Source: Propionibacteriaceae bacterium | Lineage (GTDB): Bacteria; Actinomycetota; Actinomycetes; Propionibacteriales; Propionibacteriaceae | Length of the DNA stretch: 58,740 nucleotides | NCBI GenBank assembly: GCA_031265875.1 | Contig: JAISCA010000026.1 | Span: 1-58,740, forward strand | Direction: 5' to 3' | Shown here: one piece after another, positions 8,540 to 16,569 of the stretch | Numbering within the stretch: position 1 is the stretch's first letter | How the letters are laid out: every line of letters starts with the position of its first letter | Notes under the pieces: model-generated | Seen by the model: only the letters and a program-made list of their open reading frames with translations | Databases searched by the model: none | What the model was told of the DNA's origin: nothing | Translations under genes and position numbers: made by a program

Positions 8540-9409
8540 CTACCCCTTGGTCGCTCCGGCCGTCATTCCGGCCCTCCAGAACCGCTGCAAGCCCATCATC
8601 ACGCCGATCAGGACGACCATCGACACCGCCGACCCGGTGACAACCAGGGTGTAGAAGTACGGGTCGCGCTGGGTCTGGGAGTTCCACAGCGTCAGGCCGA
8701 GGGTGACCGGGAACTTCGCCCCGTCGCTGAGCATGACCAGCGGCAACAGGTAGTTGTTCCAGATCGTGACGAACTGGAACAGGAAGATCGTCACCATGGC
8801 GGGGACGATCATCCGCGTCGCTATGGATGCGAAGATCCGGCCTTCCCCGGCGCCGTCGATCCGGGCCGCCTCAATGACCTCGTCGGGGATCGTCGCCGCA
8901 TGGATCCGGGCTAGGTACACGCCGAACGGGCTGACCATGCTGGGAAGCAGGACGCTCCAGTAGGTGCCGACGAGGTTCACGGTGTTGAGCAGGAAATAGA
9001 GTGGCAGAGCTATCACCGTGGCCGGCACCAGGACGCCGGCGAGGATCAGCCAGAACAACTGCTCCTTTCCGAAGAAGTCGTACTTGGCGATGCCGTACCC
9101 GCAAGCGGTGGCTAGCAGGGTCGCGACCAGCGCCCCCACACCGGAGTAGAGGACGCTGTTCGCGACCCAGACACCGAACGCGCCGCCAGACTCGGTGAAC
9201 ACCCGCGAGATGTTGTAGCCGAGTTGGGGGGCGTCGGAGAACCACAACCCGTTGGTGGCGAACAGGTCGCCGGGACTCTTGGTCGAAGCGAGCAGCACCC
9301 ACACCACCGGGAGCAGGAAATACACGGCTGCGATCACCAGGGCGACAGCCAGGGCAAACCGAGGAAAGCCCGGACTGTGGCGTCCGACCGAGGTTGCGGC
9401 GCTCACCAT
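8540..9409 (-). CDS. Carbohydrate ABC transporter permease (MalG/ThuG type)
   Basis: This encodes a 289-aa inner-membrane permease with six predicted transmembrane helices. The cytoplasmic EAA loop that docks the ATPase is clear: EAARIDGAGEGRIF at about residues 180-193. The first helix lies at residues 18-40. It pairs with the permease encoded just upstream, with which it overlaps by 7 bp, and with the lipoprotein receptor at the head of the operon to import a sugar or oligosaccharide. No ATP-binding subunit is encoded in the operon, so a shared ATPase (MsiK-type in actinobacteria) is expected elsewhere. Confidence 0.92.
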   Translation of the reverse strand: MVSAATSVGRHSPGFPRFALAVALVIAAVYFLLPVVWVLLASTKSPGDLFATNGLWFSDAPQLGYNISRVFTESGGAFGVWVANSVLYSGVGALVATLLATACGYGIAKYDFFGKEQLFWLILAGVLVPATVIALPLYFLLNTVNLVGTYWSVLLPSMVSPFGVYLARIHAATIPDEVIEAARIDGAGEGRIFASIATRMIVPAMVTIFLFQFVTIWNNYLLPLVMLSDGAKFPVTLGLTLWNSQTQRDPYFYTLVVTGSAVSMVVLIGVMMGLQRFWRAGMTAGATKG

Positions 9410-10359
9410 GCCTCACTTCCCTTCCGGTTCACGATCTTGAGGAAGCCGATCGACATAGCGAAGGCGATCACGGCGACGATGACCGCCATCGCGGCGGCGA
9501 CGCTTGAGTTGTTCTTGGCGAACGCGGCGTTGTACGCCGCCATGTTGGGAGTGAAGGTGGAGTTGATCGCGGTGGTCAGTGGGCTCAGAACGAGCGGCTC
9601 GACGAACAACTGCAGCGTCCCGATGATCGTGAACAGGGTCACCAGGACGATGGACGGCCGAATCAGCGGCAGCTTGATACGCCAAACCATCGCCCATTCG
9701 CCCGCCCGGTCGATGCGCGCGGCCTCGTAGATCTCGGTCGGGATCGAGTTGAGCGCTGCGGTCAGGACGATCATGTTGTACCCGGCGTACAGCCACAGCG
9801 AGATGTTCGCGATCGCGAACAGCACATTGCCGGAGTCGAGTGGCTGGAGGTCGATCCCGGCCCGGGAGAGTCCTTGGAGGACCGGACTGGTGGACGGGAT
9901 GTAGAGAAACCCCCAGAGCAGCGTCGCGATGACGCCCGGCACGCCGTAGGGCATGAAGTAGATGACGCGGAAGCCCCGCGGCCACAGCGTCTTGCCGGTG
10001 TCCAGCAGGAGAGCGAGGACACCAGCAGTCACAACCATGAGAGGAACCTCGATGAGACAGAACAGGAACAGCCGACCCAGGCCGGCTTGAAAGTCCGGAC
10101 TGGAGAGCGCGGCCATGTAGTTGTCGAGAAACACGAAGACGTGCTGTTGAGGGCCAAACCCGAGGCCACTCGACTTCATGGCGAAGGTGGAGTCGACGAT
10201 GGCGTAGATGATCGGCGCGACGTAGAACGCCAGGAACATCAAAGTGAACGGCAGCACGAAGAGCAGTGCGACGCCGATCCGCTTGTTGCTTCGCCGCCGC
10301 GCGTCGGTCGGGCCGTGCAGCACGTCGTCCGCTGTGATGGCCGTCGCTGCCGCGGTCAT
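9403..10359 (-). CDS. Carbohydrate ABC transporter permease (MalF/ThuF type)
   Basis: This encodes a 318-aa permease with six predicted transmembrane helices after a ~28-residue cytoplasmic N-terminus. The EAA motif reads YEAARIDRAGEWAMVWRIKL at about residues 211-230, typical of the MalF side of CUT1 transporters. Its 3' end overlaps the start of the MalG-type gene, so the two are translationally coupled and should form the heterodimeric membrane pore. It lies 89 bp after the solute-binding protein gene, the usual order in LacI-controlled CUT1 operons. Substrate is not deducible. Confidence 0.92.
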   Translation of the reverse strand: MTAAATAITADDVLHGPTDARRRSNKRIGVALLFVLPFTLMFLAFYVAPIIYAIVDSTFAMKSSGLGFGPQQHVFVFLDNYMAALSSPDFQAGLGRLFLFCLIEVPLMVVTAGVLALLLDTGKTLWPRGFRVIYFMPYGVPGVIATLLWGFLYIPSTSPVLQGLSRAGIDLQPLDSGNVLFAIANISLWLYAGYNMIVLTAALNSIPTEIYEAARIDRAGEWAMVWRIKLPLIRPSIVLVTLFTIIGTLQLFVEPLVLSPLTTAINSTFTPNMAAYNAAFAKNNSSVAAAMAVIVAVIAFAMSIGFLKIVNRKGSEAW

Positions 10360-10448
10360 CGGCCCACCTCCTTTGGTTCGGGTTGTTCGACTGTCCGTGG
10401 AAGCCGGCGGCGAGGGCGCATGGGCGACCCCCGCCGCCGGTCAGGGCA

Positions 10449-11771
10449 TCACTCGACGACGGAGATCCCGGCGTCCCTCATCGCCGCGACCATCGCGGCC
10501 TGGGCGGCGTCGAACGCCTGCGTGAGAGGAGTCTTGTTGTTGATCGACGCCTTCACGTTGTCGGTGACCGAGGTATAGAGGCTCGACACCAAGGGCGGCC
10601 ACTTCCAGCGACTGGCAACGTTCTTGTCGGACTCGGCGAACACGTCCCAGATGTTCTGGCCGCCGTAGAACGCGAACACAGTAGGATCGTCCTGGAGGGA
10701 CGGGATCTGCGTCGTGTCAGCCAGAGCGGGCCAGCCCGCACCGATCGAGACGAGGGTCGAAACCGATTCGGGGTTGGAGTTCAGCCAGATCGCGAACTCG
10801 ATCGCTTCCTTCAGGTGCTTGGTACCCTTCAGGACGACGTTCGCGGAGCCGCCAGCCCAGGTGCCAGTGTCCTTTGCGCCAGCGGTCCACTGCGGGAGGT
10901 AGCTCACGGCCCACTTCCCGGAGGTGGCCGGCGCATTGCCGCGGATGATGGCGTCACCCCAGGATCCACAGATCCAGGAGAGCACATTGCCGTTCTGGAT
11001 ATCGGCGTACCACTCGTTCGACATGTCGGCCTCGATCTTCACGAGATCCTCGTCGATCAACTTCTGCCAGAACTCGGCCATTTTCTTGGTCTCAGGGTCG
11101 TTGACGCTTACTTTCCAGGCATCGTTCTCGGGCTCGAACCACACCGCCCCGGCCTGCTCGCTCAGGCCCAGCAGCCAGGGGGTCTGGTTGTACGCGAACG
11201 CCGCGATGTAGCGATTCGGGTCGGAGGCGTGGACCGCCTTGGCAGCCTGGTAGAACTCGTCCCAGGTCTGGGGCGTCTCGATTCCGAGGCCCTCGAAGAT
11301 GTCCGAGCGGTAGTAGAGGCCCAGCGGGCTCGATGCCTGCGGGACGCCGTACACCGCACCGCCAAAGGTCATCGCGTCGACGCCCCACTGCTGGAACAGG
11401 CTGGCCGAGGACTGGAAGCCCGCTGTGATGTCCTCCGCCGCGCCGTTCCGGACGAAGTCAGGCAGCCAGTCGTACCCAACCTGGGCGACATCGGCTGCGT
11501 TGCCCGCCTGGACCGCGGAGAACATCTTGGCGTAGCCGCCGTCGGGCCCCGCAGTGATCGTCTCCAGGTTGACGTGGATGTTCGGGTGTGCCTCGTTGAA
11601 CAGGTCGACCGCCCTGTCGATGTTCGGCACCCAGGACTGGAATGTGAGAGTCAGCGGCTCAGTGGACTCATTGGCGGTCGGACTCGTGGTCGGGTTCTGT
11701 GCGGGCGATGAACAGGCTGCCAACCCGAAGGCGACGAGCCCGGCAGCCACTGCGATCTTGGACCGCGTCAT
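10449..11771 (-). CDS. Sugar ABC transporter solute-binding lipoprotein
   Basis: This encodes a 440-aa extracytoplasmic receptor of the MalE/CUT1 class. The N-terminus is a lipoprotein signal with the lipobox LAAC (Cys20), followed by a Ser/Thr/Pro-rich linker and the mature start LTLTFQSWVPNIDRAVDLFN, typical of cluster-D sugar-binding proteins. ATG 11771 is preceded by AAAGGAAG; the longer open frame upstream runs back into the promoter. It is the first gene of the sugar operon and is transcribed from the promoter at 11907-11935. It captures the substrate for the two permeases downstream. Confidence 0.93.
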   Translation of the reverse strand: MTRSKIAVAAGLVAFGLAACSSPAQNPTTSPTANESTEPLTLTFQSWVPNIDRAVDLFNEAHPNIHVNLETITAGPDGGYAKMFSAVQAGNAADVAQVGYDWLPDFVRNGAAEDITAGFQSSASLFQQWGVDAMTFGGAVYGVPQASSPLGLYYRSDIFEGLGIETPQTWDEFYQAAKAVHASDPNRYIAAFAYNQTPWLLGLSEQAGAVWFEPENDAWKVSVNDPETKKMAEFWQKLIDEDLVKIEADMSNEWYADIQNGNVLSWICGSWGDAIIRGNAPATSGKWAVSYLPQWTAGAKDTGTWAGGSANVVLKGTKHLKEAIEFAIWLNSNPESVSTLVSIGAGWPALADTTQIPSLQDDPTVFAFYGGQNIWDVFAESDKNVASRWKWPPLVSSLYTSVTDNVKASINNKTPLTQAFDAAQAAMVAAMRDAGISVVE

Positions 11772-11875
11772 GTGCTTCCTTTCAGCGATTGAGCGTGCCC
11801 CGCTGGCGGCGAAACAGTCGACATCGACCGGACGCCTCGGAGGTGCGGTCACCGTCGGACAGCTCCTCCGCTAGC

Positions 11876-11905
11876 GGCTAAACGTTTTACATAAAACGTT
11901 TAGCC
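11876..11905. promoter_or_regulatory. 30-bp perfect palindrome: LacI-type double operator
   Basis: The arms GGCTAAACGTTTTA (11876-11889) and TAAAACGTTTAGCC (11892-11905) pair perfectly around CA. Each arm contains its own AAACGTTT palindrome, the CG-centred core typical of LacI/GalR-family operators, so two dimers or a tetramer could bind. The site begins one base downstream of the -10 box and covers the expected transcription start, the classic position for repression. The divergent LacI gene is ~60 bp away, making it the obvious ligand. Confidence 0.85.
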
Positions 11906-11906
11906 G

Positions 11907-11935
11907 AGATTAACAGGAGGCTTCCCGACTGTCAA
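11907..11935 (-). promoter_or_regulatory. Sigma70-type promoter of the sugar operon
   Basis: On the minus strand TTGACA (11935-11930) is followed after exactly 17 bp by TAATCT (11912-11907). This matches the housekeeping consensus at 6/6 and 5/6 positions if TATAAT/TAATCT is scored as TANNNT. The leader to the solute-binding protein start is ~130 nt and the operator lies over the start site. Confidence 0.8.
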
Positions 11936-11962
11936 CGGGTGAACGGAGATCGGGCGGCGCGG

Positions 11963-12982
11963 TCAGCGCGGCGCCGCGGCCAGCTCGTGGGTGGACCGCC
12001 GCGCGACCAACTCGGGCTCGAAGCGAACCGACGTCAGCCGCTCGGCCTCGCCGGACAGCGCCTGCAACACCATCTCCGCGGCCCGCGCGCCCATTTCGTA
12101 AGCAGGTTGCCGAACCGACGTCAGCGGAACGATCGCCGCCGCCGCGAAGTCGATGTCGTCATAGCCGACGATCGCAATCTCACCCGGCACCGAGATGCGC
12201 CTGCTGATGAGGCTCTGCAACACGCCCAGCGCCGCCTCGTCGTTAGGGACGAAGACCCCGTCCGGCCGATCAGCCTCCGCCATCCCGGCAAGCCGGTCGC
12301 CGACCTCCCGTCCTGACCTCACCGTCAGCGGAGGCGTCAGGATCTCGGTGAAACGGGCGCCGGCCGCCTCAACCACCTGTCGACACCCGGCGAGTCGGTC
12401 ACGGATCTGGGCGACCTGCAGCGGGCCTCCCACGAAAGCGATGTGCCGGGCGCCTGCGGCCAGCAGGTGCTGGGCCGCCAGGCCACCACCATGCACATCG
12501 TCCAAGGACACCGAGGGATAGACGCCCGTTGGATCTTCCTGGTCTACCAGCACGACCGGTGGCCGGCGACGGGAGAACAGGTCGAGTCCCGAAAGGTCGT
12601 CTCCAACGGGTGCGATCAGGATGCCGTCGAGTCTGAGCCGCTCGAACAACTCCAGATAGCGCACTTCACGCTCCCGTGAGGCGTAGCTGTTCCCAACAAT
12701 GAGAGAGTAACCGGACCGCTCGGCAACCTCCTCGACGCCTAGTACAACCTGCGAGAAGAACGGGTTGACGAGGTTGTGCACCGCCATGCCCAGTACGCCC
12801 GAGCGGCCGGCTCGAAGCTGCCGGGCAGCCACATTCGGCACGTACCCAAGCTCATCGATCGCCTGCATGACCCGAGCGACAGTCTCCTTCGAGACCCGGT
12901 ACGGGCGGTGCAACGCGTTCGACACCGTCGCTATCGAGACCCCAACGTAGGCAGCGACATCCCTAATCCCAACCTCAGCCAC
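11963..12982 (-). CDS. LacI/GalR-family transcriptional repressor
   Basis: This encodes a 339-aa repressor. The LacI HTH and hinge occupy residues ~4-55 (IRDVAAYVGVSIATVSNALH, then YVPNVAARQLRAGRSG), and a periplasmic-binding-protein-like sensor domain fills the rest (residues ~60-330). The start is GTG 12982 with GGAG 6-7 bases upstream; the open frame continues upstream but lacks domain sequence. It is encoded next to, and on the same strand as, the sugar operon and should bind the palindrome at 11876-11905, released by the imported sugar or a breakdown product. Confidence 0.92.
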   Translation of the reverse strand: MAEVGIRDVAAYVGVSIATVSNALHRPYRVSKETVARVMQAIDELGYVPNVAARQLRAGRSGVLGMAVHNLVNPFFSQVVLGVEEVAERSGYSLIVGNSYASREREVRYLELFERLRLDGILIAPVGDDLSGLDLFSRRRPPVVLVDQEDPTGVYPSVSLDDVHGGGLAAQHLLAAGARHIAFVGGPLQVAQIRDRLAGCRQVVEAAGARFTEILTPPLTVRSGREVGDRLAGMAEADRPDGVFVPNDEAALGVLQSLISRRISVPGEIAIVGYDDIDFAAAAIVPLTSVRQPAYEMGARAAEMVLQALSGEAERLTSVRFEPELVARRSTHELAAAPR

Positions 12983-13305
12983 TGCACGCTCCTCGGACCA
13001 CCTAAGACATCTATCATAAATAGCCGATTTACCCCCCGGGCGCAAGGCCCCGGCTGACCCGGCCCTGGGTGGGGTGTCATGCTTTCTGTAGACACACTGA
13101 TCCGTTAGGAGAGTGGCGAAGTGTCCACGCCATCGAAGAGTGCGGTTCACTTTTTGCTTTTTCGCTCGCCACTGTTTCGCGGGCATTCGACTTTGAAGCG
13201 CCTCGCGCTTCTTGAGCGGGATGGCGGACCTTGGCGATGACCTAGACCCCTGGAAGGCGAACCTGGACTGTCGCGGGCGCGCGCGAATCGGATAGTTGTA
13301 GGTCC
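12983..13305. other. Intergenic region between lacI-type gene and surface protein
   Basis: These 323 bases separate the divergent repressor and surface-protein genes. The one structure I see is a hairpin with arms GAAGCGC (13195-13201) and GCGCTTC (13205-13211) and a 3-nt loop, without a T run, so more likely an operator or leader hairpin than a terminator. A T-rich stretch lies at 13149-13163. No convincing promoter, RNA gene or small ORF was found. Confidence 0.4.
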
Positions 13306-15582
13306 ATGTCACACCACCTGGGCGAACAGCGCTCGACCCTGCCCGTGAACTCCCCTGCCAACTCCTTCGACACCCCAGCCGACCAGCGCCACCCGAGCCA
13401 GCGGGCCCGCGCGGACCGGGCCGCGAAGTCGAAGGCGAAGGCCAAGCAGGCGATTTGCCTCGGCGCGGTCGCGGCCCTGACCGTAGCCCTGTCATTGTCA
13501 TGGGGCTTCGGCGCCACAGCGGCGCCGCCGGATCTGGCGGAACTGCCCCGGACCGCGAACGGGGCGGTGGACTTCTCCGGCCCGGCATGGACCGCCCTCA
13601 CGCCCAGCACCGGCGACGCTCTGATCACGGATCAGTTCGTCCGCAACGATGTGCCCTACCGGCTGGACGTCCGCGTCCCTTGGATGGGATCAAGCTTCAG
13701 CTGGGACGCCAATCCCCTGTTCGCCAACGTCATCACGAACGAACGGGACGGCGACTCGCACACCTACTCGTACAACGGCGGGAACGCGCATACCAGCAGT
13801 TTCGTGCTGGCGACCAGCAGCGGCTTGAAGGGGTTCCGCTGCGACACCGGCAGGCCATATTACATAGGCGCCTGGCAGGGAACGCCTGTGGCGGCGCGGG
13901 AGTGCGAGGACAGGCAGAGCGCGGACTCGTACCTGAAGCTGAGCGACGTGCTGCGGGCGACGGCGGACGGGCGGGTCGTACATGACATCACCTTGACGAA
14001 CGTGGGGAGCGTGCCGGTCACGGGTCTGACCTTTGGGGCCTGGCTGGACACCGCCCTGGACGGGAACGATAATGTTCCGCTGATCAAGAGCGCCACGAAC
14101 GCCCTCTACCTGCAGAACACCAGCTTCCGTCTCTATCTCGCCCTGACCGGCGGTGACGCGATGGTGGCGGGCGCGTGGATATACCATCCGGGCAGCTTCG
14201 GCGCCTTCGCCGACGTGAGCGACTTCGCGGCCGGGGATGTGATCGTGTCGGATGTCGATTCCTCGGTGGCGTTCCTGGTGCTCGACCGCACGCTCGCGCC
14301 CGACCAGTCGCTGACCATGTCGTACGAGGAGCGGGTCTTCTCGGTCGCGGAGCTCGCGCCCGGCCAGGCGCACGTCACCCTGGTCGACGACGACAGCTCC
14401 GGCGCGGAGGTCGCCCCGGTCGATCCCGCCGCCGCCGAGCTGACCGGCGAGCCACTGACGGAGATAAGTTTCAGCTGGGACGATGCCGCCGGGTTGGCTC
14501 CGGCGGGATACGTCGTCTCCTCGATTGACAACGTCACCCTCTACGACGACAACAACTCCACGGTACAGCAGATAGTGGTTCACCTGGCGCACGCTTCGAC
14601 GGTGTCGAGCGTGACTCAGACGCGCACCATCACTTATGCGGGGGCTGGCGCTGCGACCCCGCCCGCAGTGGTGCAGAGCCAGGACTTCGAAGCCCGCACG
14701 GATCAGGTCACCGGCGTCACCACCTACGCGAACGGCACTGGTTTGGCGGCCGTTCCGAACCCAGTGGTCCCCGGTTATAGGGCGCTGGGGCCGGACCTGC
14801 CCGCGGTCGCGCCGAACGCCCCGGCCACCACCACCCGGCCCGCTGACAGCGCTGTGACGATCCAATACGGCCCCGACCAGCTACAGGCTGTGATTTCGGT
14901 CGATGGCGTCCCCACTGTCTCCGGCGCCATCGGGGGCGCGGTCGAAGGCGGCCAGGTGACGCTCGACGGGAGCGAATCGTTCGATCCCGCGGGCGGCGCG
15001 CTCTCGTTCGCCTGGGACTTGACGGGCGACGGGGTCTACGACGACGGCGACCAGGTGGAGGCCAGGTTGAGTCTGCCTCTGGCGGGCACGTACCGCGTCG
15101 GCTTGCAGGTGACGGACAGCGCTGGCCTGGTCGCAACCGGCGTTGTGGATGTGTCAGTCAGCAACGTGGCGCCGGTAGTGGTGATCGGCGGCGACGCGGT
15201 GGTGGCGGTCGACGGCGCGTTCACACTCGAGGGCTCCTTCGCCGATCCGGGCACGGACACCTGGACGGGCCTGGTGATCTACGGCGACGGCTCCGGGGCT
15301 GAGGAGCTGACCTTGGACGGGAAGGCCTTCGTGCTTCAGCACTCCTTCGCCTGGCCCGGCGAATACACGGTGACCGTGCGGATCAGCGACGCTGTCGGAG
15401 GGTCCACGGGAGAGGCTTCGATCCAGGTGACGGCGCCGTCCGCCACCGGTCCTGGCCCGGGCGGCAGCCTTCCGGCCACAGGGTTGAATTCAGGGATTCC
15501 TCTGGGGCTGTCGCTACTCCTGCTCGCGATAGGGGCCGTCTTGTCCGGATTGAGCCACCGGCTGGCGGCGCCTCGAAACTGA
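13306..15582 (+). CDS. LPXTG-anchored surface protein with mucin-binding-like and PKD domains
   Basis: This encodes a 758-aa cell-wall protein. A hydrophobic signal segment lies at residues ~50-73 after an unusually long, basic 48-residue N-terminus. Residues ~75-345 are an unrecognised beta-rich region. At ~395-465 a stretch (YDDNNSTVQQIVVHLAH, then TQTRTITYAG) resembles the Mub/MucBP repeat of mucus-binding adhesins. PKD-type domains follow (ESFDPAGGALSFAWDLTGDG and a second at ~630-700). The C-terminus is a sortase signal: LPATG at 722-726, a hydrophobic helix and a basic tail. The role is likely adhesion to glycoprotein or glycan. No sortase is encoded nearby. Confidence 0.85.
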   Translation: MSHHLGEQRSTLPVNSPANSFDTPADQRHPSQRARADRAAKSKAKAKQAICLGAVAALTVALSLSWGFGATAAPPDLAELPRTANGAVDFSGPAWTALTPSTGDALITDQFVRNDVPYRLDVRVPWMGSSFSWDANPLFANVITNERDGDSHTYSYNGGNAHTSSFVLATSSGLKGFRCDTGRPYYIGAWQGTPVAARECEDRQSADSYLKLSDVLRATADGRVVHDITLTNVGSVPVTGLTFGAWLDTALDGNDNVPLIKSATNALYLQNTSFRLYLALTGGDAMVAGAWIYHPGSFGAFADVSDFAAGDVIVSDVDSSVAFLVLDRTLAPDQSLTMSYEERVFSVAELAPGQAHVTLVDDDSSGAEVAPVDPAAAELTGEPLTEISFSWDDAAGLAPAGYVVSSIDNVTLYDDNNSTVQQIVVHLAHASTVSSVTQTRTITYAGAGAATPPAVVQSQDFEARTDQVTGVTTYANGTGLAAVPNPVVPGYRALGPDLPAVAPNAPATTTRPADSAVTIQYGPDQLQAVISVDGVPTVSGAIGGAVEGGQVTLDGSESFDPAGGALSFAWDLTGDGVYDDGDQVEARLSLPLAGTYRVGLQVTDSAGLVATGVVDVSVSNVAPVVVIGGDAVVAVDGAFTLEGSFADPGTDTWTGLVIYGDGSGAEELTLDGKAFVLQHSFAWPGEYTVTVRISDAVGGSTGEASIQVTAPSATGPGPGGSLPATGLNSGIPLGLSLLLLAIGAVLSGLSHRLAAPRN

Positions 15583-15651
15583 AGGGAGCCCCCGCCGGAC
15601 GGGCTAGCTGACAGCGGCCTGCCTTTTATGGCTCGGCCTGCGGCCCCTCTG

Positions 15652-15665
15652 GGGTTCTAGAACCC
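15652..15665. repeat. 14-bp perfect palindrome at the edge of repeat copy B
   Basis: GGGTTCTAGAACCC reads identically on both strands and sits where homology with copy A begins. In copy A the corresponding edge is the imperfect palindrome GAGAACCCGGTCTC (1375-1388). It may mark an element boundary or be a regulator site. Confidence 0.6.
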
Positions 15666-15895
15666 GACCTCAGAACCGTCCCTCATCCACTCCGAACCAC
15701 CATCTGACCAGTGCCTATGCAAGGCCAAGGCACGGAGGGAAAGGTTTGAAGAGGCTACCCTTGGGGGGGTACACACAGACGATTGAGTCGAGCAGAGAGG
15801 AAGCTCACTTCCTCGACCGAGGCGATTGAATCTGTCGAAAGACCTGACAGAGTTTTGAACTCCGTCAGGTCATGAGCACAGACGATTGAGTCTGG
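15659..15895 (+). repeat. Repeat/hairpin element, copy B
   Basis: Second copy of the element at 1376-1581, same orientation. The left ~105 bp are conserved; then come GATTGA (15781-15786), hairpin 1 (GAGGAAG at 15797-15803 with complement 15808-15814), GATTGA (15824-15829) with TCTGTCGAA, hairpin 2 (GACCTGAC at 15841-15848 plus GAGTT, complement to 15871), and a third intact motif CAGACGATTGAGTCTG (15879 onward), itself a hairpin with a GATTGA loop. The 17-mer GAGCACAGACGATTGAG at 15874-15890 is identical to 1483-1499 in copy A, i.e. the unit appears to be tandemly repeated. The right end overlaps the last codons of the AbiEii-type gene. Confidence 0.7.
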
Positions 15896-16569
15896 CTGGC
15901 GGCCAGGCTCCCCTCCTCAGTCGGCCCGGGATCGATCTCATCCGCCCACGCGGCGAAACTAGTGATGATCCGGGACCGCCGCTTAGGATCGACCCCGTAA
16001 GCGGCGTAGACACGCTCGCTGTGCCGACCAGCCTCTCGGAACCGCTCCGCCAACATCCGGCGTTCCACCGGTCGCGACTCCACACGGTCCGCGATCACGA
16101 TCACCTCGTCACGACTGAACCGGCCCGATTCCACAACCGTGTCGATGTCGATGTAGTCGCGGGCCTCCCCTCGCGACCAGAGCGCGGACATCTTCCCGCC
16201 CACCGCGTCCTGCTGATCGAGCACCGGACCGATCTCCAGTTCCGCCGGAGGGTAGGCCCGCCAATCCAGCCCGAGCTGCACGCTGGCGGACTCACCAGAA
16301 ACCGGATCGGTCACGTGCAAGTCCGCGAAGGTCGGTCCCCTCACGTCCGACTCAACCTGAAGACCGGCGACAGTGTAGGCCTCCATCAGACGGTCGACAG
16401 CCACCGCGAACCGGCCCGGATCGGGCAGGTTGGTGAACATGTCCACGTCATTGGATGGTCGGTCGCCCATGCCGTTCACAGAAATCGCATACCCGCCCGC
16501 CAGCGCGAAGCCGAACTCAGCGACAGCCGCCAGACCCGTCTCCGCCAGACGTCGATGGAACGGCAACAC
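15865..16569 (-). CDS. AbiEii/AbiGii-type nucleotidyltransferase (toxin family)
   Basis: This encodes a 234-aa polymerase-beta-fold nucleotidyltransferase. The signature is complete: GG at 25-26, Arg37 and the metal-binding acids of SNDVDMF (Asp41, Asp43), then the conserved GGKMSALWSRGEARDYID (Lys126, Arg137, Asp138). In AbiE systems this type of protein is a bacteriostatic toxin that modifies a nucleic acid or nucleotide, in phage defence or plasmid/island stabilisation. The start GTG 16569 follows the upstream TAG stop without a gap. The last nine residues (QTQSSVLMT) are encoded by repeat copy B, so the original 3' end may have been replaced. Confidence 0.8.
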   Translation of the reverse strand: MLPFHRRLAETGLAAVAEFGFALAGGYAISVNGMGDRPSNDVDMFTNLPDPGRFAVAVDRLMEAYTVAGLQVESDVRGPTFADLHVTDPVSGESASVQLGLDWRAYPPAELEIGPVLDQQDAVGGKMSALWSRGEARDYIDIDTVVESGRFSRDEVIVIADRVESRPVERRMLAERFREAGRHSERVYAAYGVDPKRRSRIITSFAAWADEIDPGPTEEGSLAASQTQSSVLMT

